From Porphyromonas crevioricanis (lineage in GTDB: Bacteria; Bacteroidota; Bacteroidia; Bacteroidales; Porphyromonadaceae): 64,000 nucleotides of DNA. The stretch's first letter is position 1; each line of letters begins with the position of its first letter. Positions 27,739 to 37,365 of this stretch are shown here, piece by piece. The translations under genes were made by a program, and so were the position numbers. The notes beneath the pieces are model-generated. The model was not told the origin of the DNA, searched no databases, and saw only the letters and a list, made by a program, of their open reading frames with translations. The stretch covers positions 56,811 through 120,810 of the forward strand of contig NZ_FUXH01000006.1 in assembly GCF_900167225.1 (NCBI RefSeq), in the 5' to 3' direction.

Positions 27739-27954
27739 AATACTGCGTGAGTTCGATATAGAGAGACCTTTTATGTTATTCAAAATCGTGAAGTCCCTCA
27801 AAATAATCCCGACTTTTTTCCCTCTTGACAAAAAATGTGGGCTTCTATCGTTGGTACCCAACCCTGTCACTCGCAAGTCATCTTTTTCAGAAATGGAACA
27901 ACTCTCATTTTAACACCAGTCCGATTTGTTCTTACATCGAACTCACGTTAATAC
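27739..27954. repeat. Miniature element bounded by inverted repeats (MITE-like)
   Basis: Left end TAATACTGCGTGAGTTCGAT (27739-27757 region) and right end, read on the other strand, TAGTATTAACGTGAGTTCGAT share a perfect CGTGAGTTCGAT core plus partly matching outer bases. The interior (~215 bp) has no convincing gene. This is the signature of a miniature inverted-repeat element or a deleted insertion sequence. It ends about 30 bp before the glycosyltransferase stop codon. Confidence 0.5.
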
Positions 27955-27983
27955 TAATCTCCTAAAGAGAAAAGATCGATTTA

Positions 27984-29006
27984 TCAGTCGTAGAAACTCT
28001 TATCGAAGGCTGTAAACTCCGATTTCCTCTGAATGTTTTTGCTCCACCATGCTCTCAAAAGACCTGTGCCATAACCGATCAACTGCACAAATGCAGCCGG
28101 TACAGAAAGACAGGCAACACTCAGGGAGTGGTTCTTGAGCAGGGAGTCTACAAAGATCATCAAGACATAAAGCAACAATGGGAGCAAAACCCAAGGGAAG
28201 AAGAAACTCAAGATCAGCAACACAATAAGCCCAATCGAAAATAAAGATGGGAGAAGGTGCACCAAGCGCATCGACCCCGAATGACGAGCCTCTATATGTA
28301 TACGTGCCATTCCCGAGTTGAACACCTGCTTGAAAAACTTCTTGAAATCAACCCTCCGTTTGTGATAAACGGAGGCCTCATCGAAAAGGCAAACCTTGTA
28401 TCCCTGCTCGAACAAACGGAGACTAAAGTCAATGTCTTCGCCAAAGCGCATATCCTCAGAAAAACCATTTAGCTTGGTAAATACCGAGCGTCTGCAGCCA
28501 AGATTGAAACTACGAGGGTAGAAGCGATCCAGCTTTTTCTTTCCCCCTCGTATCCCTCCGGTAGTGAAAAAGCTTGTCATGGAGTAGTTGATTGCCTTCT
28601 GTATATCGGAGAAGTCTTCGGCAGCTGTATCCGGCCCTCCGAAAGCATCGGCTCCCGTACGCAGTATGGCAGCTCTCACAGAACGAATATAGCCCGAGGG
28701 CAAAACGACATCGGAGTCCAAAATAATTATGTAGGCTCCACCAGCCGCTTTCACTCCGATATTCCGGGCCTTGGAAGGCCCCCCATTGGGGGTTACCAAA
28801 TAACGTATAGACAGCAAATCCTCATAGCTCTGTACCTCCGCTTTACAGGGGAGTGTAGAGCCATCTTCCACAATGATGACTTCGAAATCCGAATCTGTCT
28901 GGGAAGTGAGACTCTGCAAAAGGTCGGCTATCTCTTGCGGACGGTTGTAAACCGGTATAACAAGCGATAGTCTCGGAGCTATCTGAGTCGTATTTAGAGT
29001 GTCCAC
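27984..29006 (-). CDS. Family 2 glycosyltransferase, membrane-associated
   Basis: 340 residues. GT-A fold N-terminal half: [42 protein letters not shown], and the DxD-type metal site LDSDVVLP. The acceptor/catalytic segment is [18 protein letters not shown]. Two or three hydrophobic helices near 240-320 suggest membrane attachment. The substrate is unknown, probably a lipid-linked or surface glycan. It overlaps the end of cysS by 13 bp, so it is translated from the cysS transcript. Confidence 0.88.
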   Translation of the reverse strand: MDTLNTTQIAPRLSLVIPVYNRPQEIADLLQSLTSQTDSDFEVIIVEDGSTLPCKAEVQSYEDLLSIRYLVTPNGGPSKARNIGVKAAGGAYIIILDSDVVLPSGYIRSVRAAILRTGADAFGGPDTAAEDFSDIQKAINYSMTSFFTTGGIRGGKKKLDRFYPRSFNLGCRRSVFTKLNGFSEDMRFGEDIDFSLRLFEQGYKVCLFDEASVYHKRRVDFKKFFKQVFNSGMARIHIEARHSGSMRLVHLLPSLFSIGLIVLLILSFFFPWVLLPLLLYVLMIFVDSLLKNHSLSVACLSVPAAFVQLIGYGTGLLRAWWSKNIQRKSEFTAFDKSFYD

Positions 29007-30466
29007 TCTGTACCTTCTTTGGTGTCTTTGATTGTAAAGCCTATCTGTGTCAGTGTATCCCGAATCTTGTCGCTCGTAGGCCAGTCTTTGCGCATTTTAG
29101 CTTCGGCTCGGATATCGAGGAGCAAGTCCACCGCCTTGGCATAGGCTTCTGCCTTGCTGTCCTCAGCAGCGTGAAGACGATTATCCAATCCCAGTATGTC
29201 GAAAAGATAGGTACGGTAAGTCGTTCTCAGACTGTCGAGCTGCTCGGCCGTAATTGTGGCCTGCCCATTGTGTACGGAGTTAATAACACGAGAAGCATCG
29301 AATAAAGCAGCAATCACTTTTGGGCTGTTCAAGTCATCGTTCATAGCCTCTTCGCATTGCTTAGCCAAATCGGAGATCTCTACAGAGGACTCATCCGAAG
29401 GTTTCAATCCGTCGAGCAATGCTTCGGCTTCCCAGAGGCGAGCGAGAGCCTTTTCTGCAGCCTGGAGGGCTGAGTTGCTAAAGTCCACTGTACCTCGGTA
29501 ATGTGCCCCAAGAATGAAGAATCTCACTGTCATGGGACTATAAGCCTGTTCCAAGGCTGGATGATCTCCGGTGAAGAACTGGTCGAGTGTGATAAAGTTA
29601 CCGAGACTCTTCCCCATCTTCTGCCCATTGATAGTGATCATATTGTTGTGCATCCAATAGCGCACCATATCCTTACCTTGAGAGGCCACTGCCTGTGCAA
29701 TTTCACACTCATGGTGAGGGAATACCAAGTCCATACCACCCCCGTGTATGTCGAATACCTCTCCCAAATACTTCTTGCCCATGGCCGTACACTCGCAATG
29801 CCAACCGGGGAAGCCTTCGCTCCAAGGGCTGGGCCAACGCATGATATGCTGTGGCTGAGCAGCTTTCCAAAGGGCAAAGTCGAGCGGTTGTCTCTTTTCG
29901 TCCTGCCCATCCAGACTACGTGTATTGCTAAGCATATCCTCTATGTTTCGGCCACTTAGTCGTCCGTAGTGGTGGTCGGCATTGTATTTCGCTACATCAA
30001 AGTACACAGAGCCTTTGCTCTCGTAAGCGTATCCTGCATCCAGAATACGTTGTACCAGATCTATCTGTTCGATGATATGCCCACTGGCCATCGGTTCTAT
30101 ACTCGGAGGGAGCACCCCGAGTTTATCCATTGTGCGGTGGTAGCGTGTGAGGTAATATTGTACGACCTCCATGGGCTCAAGCTGCTCCAGTCGTGCCTTC
30201 TTGGCTATCTTATCCTCTCCCTCGTCTGCATCATGCTCCAAATGACCCACATCGGTGATATTGCGCACATAGCGAACCTTATAACCTAAGTGCCGCAAAT
30301 AACGAACCAGCACATCAAAAGTAATAGCCGGTCGTGCATGCCCCAAATGGGCATCCCCATAGACTGTAGGGCCACACACATAAAGCCCCACCAAGGACTC
30401 ATGCAGTGGGATAAACTGCTCTTTCTTTCTACTGAGTGTATTGTATATATGCAGTGGATGTTCCAT
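28994..30466 (-). CDS. cysS: Cysteinyl-tRNA synthetase
   Basis: Charges tRNA-Cys. 490 residues. Class I signatures: HIGH variant in [18 protein letters not shown], with Cys31 as a zinc ligand, and KMSKS variant [14 protein letters not shown]. Further zinc ligands lie in GWHCECTAM and HHECEIA. The DALR-like C-terminal region ends [11 protein letters not shown]. Length typical. It lies between a nucleoside transporter (54 bp upstream) and the GT2 gene. Confidence 0.97.
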   Translation of the reverse strand: MEHPLHIYNTLSRKKEQFIPLHESLVGLYVCGPTVYGDAHLGHARPAITFDVLVRYLRHLGYKVRYVRNITDVGHLEHDADEGEDKIAKKARLEQLEPMEVVQYYLTRYHRTMDKLGVLPPSIEPMASGHIIEQIDLVQRILDAGYAYESKGSVYFDVAKYNADHHYGRLSGRNIEDMLSNTRSLDGQDEKRQPLDFALWKAAQPQHIMRWPSPWSEGFPGWHCECTAMGKKYLGEVFDIHGGGMDLVFPHHECEIAQAVASQGKDMVRYWMHNNMITINGQKMGKSLGNFITLDQFFTGDHPALEQAYSPMTVRFFILGAHYRGTVDFSNSALQAAEKALARLWEAEALLDGLKPSDESSVEISDLAKQCEEAMNDDLNSPKVIAALFDASRVINSVHNGQATITAEQLDSLRTTYRTYLFDILGLDNRLHAAEDSKAEAYAKAVDLLLDIRAEAKMRKDWPTSDKIRDTLTQIGFTIKDTKEGTEWTL

Positions 30467-30520
30467 AATTTGAGGAGTTGAAGTTAGATATGTAAGTGTG
30501 ATTGTTTGCTTCCGCTGGAC

Positions 30521-31804
30521 CTATTCGCGAACCTGCTTGGCCGACTCTTTGTATTTGAAAAGGAGTTGGAACAAGATAGCTACCATCAGGGCATATCCGG
30601 CAAATATAAACCACACCGGCTGCCAATCCGTCCCCTCTGTTGGCCGGGTAAAGAGGTCCACCACCCAGCCGGAGGCAAAACCTCCGATGATAGCTCCTAT
30701 ACCGTTGGTCATGATCATAAACAGCCCCTGTGCCGAAGCTCTGATCTTAGGCGAGCAGACTCTTTCGACGAAGAGAGACCCTGAAATATTGAAAAAATCG
30801 AATGCCATTCCGTACACGATCATCGACAAGATAAGGAAAATAAAACCCGATCCGGGGTTCCCTATCCCGAAGAACCCAAAACGAAGTACCCAAGCTAACA
30901 TGCTGATCAGCATCACGCGTTTGATGCCGAAGCGACCCAGTACGAAAGGAATAGCCAAGATGAAAAGAGTCTCGGAGATCTGCGACAAAGAAAGAAGTAC
31001 ATTAGGATGCTGCACAGCGAAACTATCTGCAAAGGAAGACTTGAAACTATCGAGGAAGGGGTTGCCGAAAGTATTGGTTACCTGCAGGGCAGCACCAAGC
31101 AGCACGGAGAAGATAAAGAAGATAGCCATCTGTTTTTCCTTAAACAGCACCAAAGCATCCAAACCCAAGGCCGAGATAAGGCTTTTCTTCTCTCCCGATC
31201 CTTTCCCTGCAAGCCCCAATGGAGGGCATTGAGGAAGAGTGAAACTATAGAGACCGAGTAAAACAGCCGAACCAGCTGCTATGTATAACTGCATGGGACT
31301 GCGCCCCGATCCACTCAAATCTACCAGCCACATAGCCAAGATGAAACCAACAGTACCCCAAACCCGGATGGGAGGAAATTCCTTGACAATATCCATTTGT
31401 TGCTTCTCCATAGCATTGTAAGCCACAGTATTAGTGAGTGCAATTGTGGGCATATAACACATTGAGACAAGCAGCATAAGAGGGTACATCAGGGTATAAT
31501 CTTTGACCTGAGCTGTCGTAATCAGCAAACCGGCCCCCAGCAAATGCAAGATACCGAGTAAACGTTCTGCATTGATTCGTTTGTCGGCAATAATCCCAGC
31601 CAAACCAGGCATAAAAAGCGAAGCGATACCCATCGTACCATATATGGCTCCTACTTGCAATCCGGTAAAACCCAGACCACCAAGCTCTGCCGGCTTCATC
31701 ATATAGCCACCAAGAGAGATCAACCATGCACCCCAAGTGAAGAACTGTAAGAAGTTCATCACGATGAGCCTCATTTTCAGAGAAAAGTTCGTTCTGTTGT
31801 TCAT
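30521..31804 (-). CDS. nupG: Nucleoside:H+ symporter, NupG-like MFS transporter
   Basis: 427 residues with about twelve hydrophobic segments; imports nucleosides by proton symport (family knowledge). Typical text: LIVMNFLQFFTWGAWLISLG in helix 1, GIASLFMPGLAGIIADKRIN in the loop 2-3 region, KEFPPIRVWGTVGFILAMW, and GMAFDFFNISGSLFVE. Length matches NupG/XapB. Probably cotranscribed with cysS. The 289-bp stretch upstream (31805-32093), between it and the DUF4270 gene, holds nothing I can identify. Confidence 0.88.
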   Translation of the reverse strand: MNNRTNFSLKMRLIVMNFLQFFTWGAWLISLGGYMMKPAELGGLGFTGLQVGAIYGTMGIASLFMPGLAGIIADKRINAERLLGILHLLGAGLLITTAQVKDYTLMYPLMLLVSMCYMPTIALTNTVAYNAMEKQQMDIVKEFPPIRVWGTVGFILAMWLVDLSGSGRSPMQLYIAAGSAVLLGLYSFTLPQCPPLGLAGKGSGEKKSLISALGLDALVLFKEKQMAIFFIFSVLLGAALQVTNTFGNPFLDSFKSSFADSFAVQHPNVLLSLSQISETLFILAIPFVLGRFGIKRVMLISMLAWVLRFGFFGIGNPGSGFIFLILSMIVYGMAFDFFNISGSLFVERVCSPKIRASAQGLFMIMTNGIGAIIGGFASGWVVDLFTRPTEGTDWQPVWFIFAGYALMVAILFQLLFKYKESAKQVRE

Positions 31805-32093
31805 GTCAATAAAGCATAGACCATTCGGTCAAGTGTGTTGTACAATTAGATAAAGGATTTGATATTGAAAGAGAAGGAAGCAAACTTTAGATACAAGGCA
31901 CAAACTCAAGTATCAATGACGATCCCATCAGAGCCACACTGTGCAACAACTTCATTTTTCGTTTGCGTAAAAAGCTATCCACCAATCCCATGCAAAAAGA
32001 GAGGAAAGACAAACCAGATATTCTATCTTAAAAATGCAGTGCAGCAAAAGCTCTTTGCTTCCGCCCCCTTATTCTTCTACAAATATTTCCTGA

Positions 32094-33461
32094 TCAGTTG
32101 TAAGATGTTGTCAGGATACCAATCTTTCTTTCCTTACCGATGAGCAGCTTGGCGGCACTGGGGAATATGAAATTGTCCAGAGCTGTCGTTTCCTGATTGC
32201 GCTTGCCTGCTGTCTGTCGTCTGGTTGGGAGCAAAACAAAAGTGAGGTCTTTGTCTATCACTACCTGACCATCCACCTCTTTGGCATGCCGCTCCAAATG
32301 CTCACTCAGCAATCTGGCAATATTGCCGAACTGATAAGTTCGTGACACAATGCTATAGTCAGTGGAGAGATAGGCTGTCCGGGGTTGCTTTTGCTCTGTT
32401 TGATTGTTCGGAAAGAACGAAGCCACAGAGTCTTTAGGCAAAAGCAACAAGTAGGTAGGAGGATTAAGCAGAGTATTTTCAGAAGGGCGCTCCACATCCA
32501 AGCCGAATGCAGCCCTGTTCACGATACGCTTCTTGCCCTTGTCCAACAACACCTTTTGCAGGTCTTCCTTAGCAAGGGTGACTTCTGTTACCACTCCTGC
32601 CGGAGCCTTTACATAGGAGTATTCTCCCTGTCCATCGGCAATAAGCTGATCCGTGCCTTCGTAGGCGAAATGATTGACAAGTATTTGGCGTTTGGTATTA
32701 GAGAATGTCTCCACCTCAGTATCCCAACCAATAGAGTCTTTACCACTCTTATCCTTAAATGTTCTCTGGTAGGTGTAGTAGATATCCACATGGTTGTTAT
32801 AGACACTCAATACCGAACCCGTGCCAGTGGTGGTAGTGACATACAACCCTCCCAATACTTCTCTGTAGAAACTCTCATCCGTATCAAACACATGGGGATT
32901 GGAGAGACTCAAATCGTAGAACTTCTGCCCCAACTGTTTCGGTAGAGGGATCTGCACTTGGTGCTGTCCCTTGGCATTTGCTGCTCGATAGGTTTTTGTT
33001 CCGAGCAAGTTACGCTCGTCTATCAAATGACTGAGATCAGAAGAATAGTGTCCCTCTGGCAGGGGCTTTTTTATCTCATAGACCGCAGCCTTGAGCCAGG
33101 CCAAAGAATCTCCTGCCCAAGAGCTGTAGGAGACAACCATCTTGATCGAATCTATCTTGTTGTCTTTGGGAGTGTGCGAAAACTTGAACCCCCTGGCACC
33201 CTGCAGCTGTGCGATAAAGTCGGCTTTCATGTGCCCATATTGAGGATCCTGCAAATCGCCCAGCAAAGTGTAGGTGGAGCGACTAAATATGGGGTCTGAC
33301 AATACGGTACGTGTCTGTATTCGCACGGAATCGAGCCGTGCCGTCACCAGATCGGTCGATGGCCTTATGGAGTCTCCCACCTCGGAGAGAGAGTCGTTGC
33401 AGCTCGTTGTCAATAGACCTATGAGGGCCGTGCAGAGCATGGCCATTGCAAACTTTTTCAT
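32094..33461 (-). CDS. DUF4270 family lipoprotein
   Basis: 455 residues with lipoprotein signal LIGLLTTSCND (Cys21). DUF4270 proteins are Bacteroidota-specific outer membrane or surface lipoproteins of unknown function. Family-like text: the opening CNDSLSEVGDSIRPSTD, SRSTYTLLGDLQDPQYGHMKADFI, and DSIKMVVSYSSWAGDS. Its start codon shares one base with the stop of the GT5 gene upstream (TGATG at 33459-33463), a coupled pair that is conserved in several Bacteroidota genomes as I recall it. Confidence 0.85.
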   Translation of the reverse strand: MKKFAMAMLCTALIGLLTTSCNDSLSEVGDSIRPSTDLVTARLDSVRIQTRTVLSDPIFSRSTYTLLGDLQDPQYGHMKADFIAQLQGARGFKFSHTPKDNKIDSIKMVVSYSSWAGDSLAWLKAAVYEIKKPLPEGHYSSDLSHLIDERNLLGTKTYRAANAKGQHQVQIPLPKQLGQKFYDLSLSNPHVFDTDESFYREVLGGLYVTTTTGTGSVLSVYNNHVDIYYTYQRTFKDKSGKDSIGWDTEVETFSNTKRQILVNHFAYEGTDQLIADGQGEYSYVKAPAGVVTEVTLAKEDLQKVLLDKGKKRIVNRAAFGLDVERPSENTLLNPPTYLLLLPKDSVASFFPNNQTEQKQPRTAYLSTDYSIVSRTYQFGNIARLLSEHLERHAKEVDGQVVIDKDLTFVLLPTRRQTAGKRNQETTALDNFIFPSAAKLLIGKERKIGILTTSYN

Positions 33462-34270
33462 CAGTTGTGTGTCAGTACTTGATTGTAGAATAGGTTGTAA
33501 GCCTCTGTATCAATTTCCTGCTGGTAGCCCAATACGGGTTTGTCTGTCTGAGACAACAGAGTTTCCACCTCGGGGCTCAATTCGGCCGAGCCACGCACCA
33601 AACCATCGGCATAGGCAATGGCGAGCCTATCCAGAGCGACACTGTCTGTCTGCCCTTCCATCGGAGCAAGCAGCTCATCCGCGAGTTTGTCGAAGCGGAG
33701 CTTTTCAAACAACTCCGCAGGCATCTCTACCGGGCTGGGGTCATTGTACAGAGAGTACACGATCTTGGCCTTGGCAAAGCAAGGATCATCATGATAGACT
33801 TGTTTGAGGTAGATAAGGGCCAAAGCAGTGAATGCCCCATGGCAATGGATAACATCGGGGATCCAAAGTAATTTCTTGATAGTTTCGAATGCCCCTCTCA
33901 CAAAAAAGATACTTCTCTCATCGTTATCCTTATGCTGTTTGCCATCAACGGCAAACTTGCTCTTACGCTTGAAGAAATCATCGTTGTCGATAAAATACAC
34001 CTGCATTCGCGCCTGAGGAATACTGGCCACCTTGATTATTAGTGGGTGGTCTGTATCGTTTATAATCAAATTAAGACCAGATAGGCGAATCACTTCGTGC
34101 AACTGGTTTCTCCTCTCATTGACCAATCCGTAGCGAGGCATAAATATGCGCACCTCCTGCCCGGCTTCCTGAATCAACTGTGGTAAATAGCGCGAAACAT
34201 GGGCCATTTCGCTCTCGCGCATATACGGCTCTATCTCTTGCGATATGTAGAGTATCTTCTTGTTATCCAT
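33461..34270 (-). CDS. Glycogen/starch-synthase-like protein, N-terminal (GT5) domain only
   Basis: 269 residues from ATG 34270 (MDNKKILYISQEIEPYMRES); the longer frame to 34339 has no support and would overlap the promoter. The text KILYISQEI.PY, VRIFMPRYGLVNERR and DVIHCHGAFTALALIYLK matches the ADP-glucose-binding N-terminal half of GlgA. The second half carrying the catalytic nucleotide-binding site (about 200 residues) is absent. Short forms of this kind exist in Bacteroidota; whether they synthesise anything is unclear. Coupled to the DUF4270 gene by a one-base overlap. Confidence 0.75.
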   Translation of the reverse strand: MDNKKILYISQEIEPYMRESEMAHVSRYLPQLIQEAGQEVRIFMPRYGLVNERRNQLHEVIRLSGLNLIINDTDHPLIIKVASIPQARMQVYFIDNDDFFKRKSKFAVDGKQHKDNDERSIFFVRGAFETIKKLLWIPDVIHCHGAFTALALIYLKQVYHDDPCFAKAKIVYSLYNDPSPVEMPAELFEKLRFDKLADELLAPMEGQTDSVALDRLAIAYADGLVRGSAELSPEVETLLSQTDKPVLGYQQEIDTEAYNLFYNQVLTHN

Positions 34271-34296
34271 AATGGTATCTACATTTGTGTTTTCTA

Positions 34297-34304
34297 CAAA
34301 GGTA
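34297..34304 (-). promoter_or_regulatory. -7 box for the GT5-DUF4270 operon
   Basis: Reverse strand TACCTTTG, full consensus; predicted start near 34291, leader ~20 bases to ATG 34270. No -33 TTTG in position. Confidence 0.55.
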
Positions 34305-34534
34305 CGAAAAAGCATATAACCGTCCCTGCCACAGGACAAATGGCTTTTTTCTTGCTGCTCTTAACATCGGTCAAATGTTTTGCTCCCTCCCCTCATCGAA
34401 ACTATTTCGAGACTACAACCTAGCCTCTTCCCTGCATGGACAACACGAGGAAAGAAGCAGAAGAAAAACCCTCTTGGTATTCAGAAACAGACGGTAAGGG
34501 TTTCATACAGAAAGCTTATATGGTCGGCTCTCTG

Positions 34535-34542
34535 TATCTTTG
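34535..34542 (+). promoter_or_regulatory. -7 box for the U32 gene, giving a possibly leaderless mRNA
   Basis: TATCTTTG, full consensus. It ends only 5 bases before ATG 34548, so transcription would begin at or next to the start codon. No clear -33 element. Confidence 0.45.
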
Positions 34543-34547
34543 CAGCA

Positions 34548-35810
34548 ATGACAAAGAACAAAAACTATGAAGTAATGGCGCCTGCCGGATCCTATGAATC
34601 CCTGATGGCAGCCATCAAAGCCGGTGCCAACTCCGTCTACTTCGGAGTAAAAGGGCTCAATATGCGCTCCGGATCGGCCTACAGCTTTACAGTGGAAGAT
34701 TTGGGTAAGATCGCACAGATCTGCCGAGAGCATGCCGTAGCCTGTTACCTGACAGTCAATACTGTGATCTATGACAATGATATGCCCCTAATGCACAGCA
34801 TTATCGATGCAGCAAAAGAAGCTCAAATCTCCGCTATTATTGCATCGGATGTGGCAGCAATGCAGTATGCCCGCAGTATAGGCGTGGAGGTACACCTCTC
34901 CACACAACTCAATGTTAGCAATGTAGAGGCCTTGCGTTTTTATGCCCAATATGCCGATGTCGTAGTGTTGGCCAGAGAATTAAATCTGGAGCAGGTAAAG
35001 TACATCCACGAAGCCATCCTCCGGGAGCCGATCTGTGGGCCCTCAGGCCAACCTATCCGCATCGAGATGTTCGCCCATGGAGCTCTCTGTATGGCCGTAT
35101 CGGGCAAATGCTACTTAAGTCTGCATGAAACCAATCGCTCGGCCAACCGTGGCAGTTGTTCGCAAATATGCCGCCGATCCTATACTGTGCGGGACAACAG
35201 TAGTGACATCGAGTTGGAGGTAGAAAATCCCAACATCATGTCTCCCAAAGACCTCAAGACTATCCACTTCATCAACAAAATGATAGATGCCGGTGTGCAG
35301 GTATTCAAACTGGAGGGCCGAGCCAGAGGCCCCGAATATGTCTACACTGTGGTCAAAGCCTACCGGGAGGCTATTGATGCTGTAGTCAATGGGACTTATT
35401 CAGAAGATAAGATCGCAGTCTGGGACGAACAGCTGGCCACGGTATTCAACCGTGGTTTTTGGGATGGCTACTATCTGGGACGTCGCCTGGGAGAATGGAC
35501 TCATCAGTATGGCTCATCGGCTACGAGGGTAAAAGTCGGCCTGGGTAAAGTGGTCAAATACTACTCCCGGCTGGGTGTAGCTGAAATACTCATGGAAAGT
35601 GGCGAACTCTCCGTAGGTGAAGAGATATTGATCAGCGGCCCTACGACCGGGGCTTTGATGCAAAAAGTGGAGGAGATACGCTACGAATTACAAAGCGTAG
35701 ACAAAGCTCTCAAAGGCTGGCACATCTCTATCCCGGTAAAAGAGAAAGTGCGGCCGGGCGACCGGCTGTACAAAATGGTCGTAAAAGAGGAATCGGGAAC
35801 AAAGTACTGA
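34548..35810 (+). CDS. trhP: Peptidase U32 family protein (TrhP/PrtC-like)
   Basis: 420 residues from ATG 34548 (MTKNKNYEVMAPAGSYESLM), the family's conserved beginning; the longer frame to 34380 is not protein-like. U32 signature: EMFAHGALCMAVSGKCYLS followed by SCSQICRRSY, which carries the conserved cysteines. Homologues include the reported collagenase PrtC of P. gingivalis and E. coli TrhP, needed for 5-hydroxyuridine in tRNA. Single-domain length favours TrhP over the two-domain RlhA. The thioesterase gene follows after 64 bp. Confidence 0.82.
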   Translation: MTKNKNYEVMAPAGSYESLMAAIKAGANSVYFGVKGLNMRSGSAYSFTVEDLGKIAQICREHAVACYLTVNTVIYDNDMPLMHSIIDAAKEAQISAIIASDVAAMQYARSIGVEVHLSTQLNVSNVEALRFYAQYADVVVLARELNLEQVKYIHEAILREPICGPSGQPIRIEMFAHGALCMAVSGKCYLSLHETNRSANRGSCSQICRRSYTVRDNSSDIELEVENPNIMSPKDLKTIHFINKMIDAGVQVFKLEGRARGPEYVYTVVKAYREAIDAVVNGTYSEDKIAVWDEQLATVFNRGFWDGYYLGRRLGEWTHQYGSSATRVKVGLGKVVKYYSRLGVAEILMESGELSVGEEILISGPTTGALMQKVEEIRYELQSVDKALKGWHISIPVKEKVRPGDRLYKMVVKEESGTKY

Positions 35811-35874
35811 TCCCCTTTGCAGAATCAAAGCAGCTCTGTATAGCTGCCAACAGATAATTTATTCATCAATAAAA

Positions 35875-36303
35875 ATGAAAAAGAAAAAGTACATCTACAG
35901 CGTGCCAATGAAGGTGCGAGACTACGAATGCGACATCCAGGGAGTGGTAAACAACGCCAACTATCAACACTACATGGAACACGCTCGTCACGAATTTTGG
36001 GAAGCATTAGGATCTGGCTTTGCCGAAATGCATGACCAAGGGTTGGATGCTTTTGTGCGCAGTGTAAATATCACCTACAAAACAGCACTCAGACCGGGAG
36101 ACAAATTCGATTCTTGCCTGAATTGTCGCAAAGACGGAGCCAAGCTGGTTTTCGATCAGGGTATTGTGCGTGAAGATGGTACCGTTTGCGCCGTAGGGGT
36201 TGTAGAAGCCGTAGCTGTACTTAATGGACAGATCACCCGAGGAGAACACTTTGATGCTCTGATGGATATTATCCACAATCAATTCCCCGAGGATGCAGAA
36301 TAA
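35875..36303 (+). CDS. Hotdog-fold acyl-CoA thioesterase (4HBT/YbgC type)
   Basis: 142 residues. Hotdog thioesterase features: VRDYECDIQGVVNNANYQHY with the catalytic Asp in the D-x-x-G-x-V-xN-xx-Y pattern, then EHARHEFWEALG, and the central beta-strand pattern VNITYKTALRPGD. It probably hydrolyses short or medium acyl-CoA or acyl-ACP; substrate unknown. It ends before a strong terminator. Confidence 0.88.
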   Translation: MKKKKYIYSVPMKVRDYECDIQGVVNNANYQHYMEHARHEFWEALGSGFAEMHDQGLDAFVRSVNITYKTALRPGDKFDSCLNCRKDGAKLVFDQGIVREDGTVCAVGVVEAVAVLNGQITRGEHFDALMDIIHNQFPEDAE

Positions 36304-36325
36304 GAGACCGTACAACTGTCTCGAT

Positions 36326-36370
36326 AGAGGGTACACTCAAGTAAAATACTTAGAGTGTACCCTCTCTCTT
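36326..36370 (+). terminator. Terminator after the thioesterase gene
   Basis: AGAGGGTACACTC...GAGTGTACCCTCT, 13-bp arms, extended by AGTA/TACT in the loop, then CTCTTTATC. Confidence 0.8.
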
Positions 36371-36514
36371 TATCAGAACCCACACAAGGCTTCCGCCATT
36401 GCATAGGCAATGTAAAACATCATTGGCAGGTATCATACACATAGCTTTGCTCAAGTTGGTAAGTATACCATCCTCTCAAGAGAAGAATTCCACTTGCTTT
36501 TAATACATCGCTAA

Positions 36515-37365
36515 ATGTATTCGGCAGTGAAAAGAGACAAACTGCATATATTCCTCCTGATACTGTGCTTTGCGACACAGCTTCATGCTCAAAAAAAAAA
36601 ATTAACCGTAGCAGTGTTTGACACACAGGGAAATAGGTTGTCATATCCAGAGATCATAATTGGTACTGGTTTTCATAAGATAGGAACAGAAAATGGGACT
36701 TTAGAGATGCCTCTCAAAACTCTCAAGTTGAAGGACTTACTGACGGTAAAATATCTCGGATACAAGACTACACAAATCCCATTAGATAGCGTTCTTCTGT
36801 CCAATGACCTGATCAATGTAAATCTGGAAGAAGACTCATATTTACTTGATTCTGTAGTGGTTCGACCAAGTGGTTTCTCCGCTGAGAAATATTTTCGGCA
36901 GAAAAAAAGAACCTACTTCTTCCCTATTATCGCAAATATTTCTTTCACTCGGAATTTGTCTTAAAGAACAATAGCGAAACGGATCGCTCTTATACCGGTC
37001 ATGTATTGGGAACATCGTGTCGTACCACAATGGACATAGATAGCACAGCCTTAGCGATCTCGGGACAACTAATTTCTTCGTCCTACCATAGTGTCTCTTA
37101 TCTGTTGGATACTGAGTTTGGCATTTACGAGCGAATCCCTAAAAACTACACCTGCCTTGTGACAAGAGCAGGGATATCCCTCTCCTGTACACCCAACATA
37201 AACCCAATCATCCAAAACAAGCACACGAAATCTCTAACCAGTTTTGTGAGGCTCTTTCGCTGTGTATTATTTTGTTTACTTATACAGTCTTTCTGTTATT
37301 ATCCAACAGTGTTTTTTCGACCCAAATCGAGGGTTTTCCATTGGGCTTTTTGCTCGCTTTTTTGA
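36515..37365 (+). pseudogene. Frameshifted and truncated carboxypeptidase-regulatory-like outer membrane protein gene
   Basis: The first frame (ATG 36515) has a signal peptide ending QLHAQ and a CarboxypepD_reg-like domain: LTVAVFDTQGNRLSYPEIII, DLLTVKYLGYKTTQIPLDSV, LDSVVVRPSGFSAEKYF. It stops at 36962. The protein-like sequence continues in the -1 frame (YYRKYFFHSEFVLKNNSETD, then DIDSTALAISGQLISSSYHS, LLDTEFGIYERIPKNY); the switch fits one lost base in the A7 tract 36902-36908. After ~37160 the similarity to protein ends, and repeat copy C begins soon after. An A11 tract lies at 36591-36601, exactly at the signal-peptide cleavage site. Confidence 0.65.

Noticed and set aside
27707..27913. 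68-codon frame after rnc
   Set aside because: Starts in the terminator and runs through the MITE-like interior; no signal or domain.
31859..32143. 94-codon plus-strand frame between nupG and the DUF4270 gene
   Set aside because: No start context, overlaps the end of the DUF4270 gene on the other strand and has no recognisable protein character.
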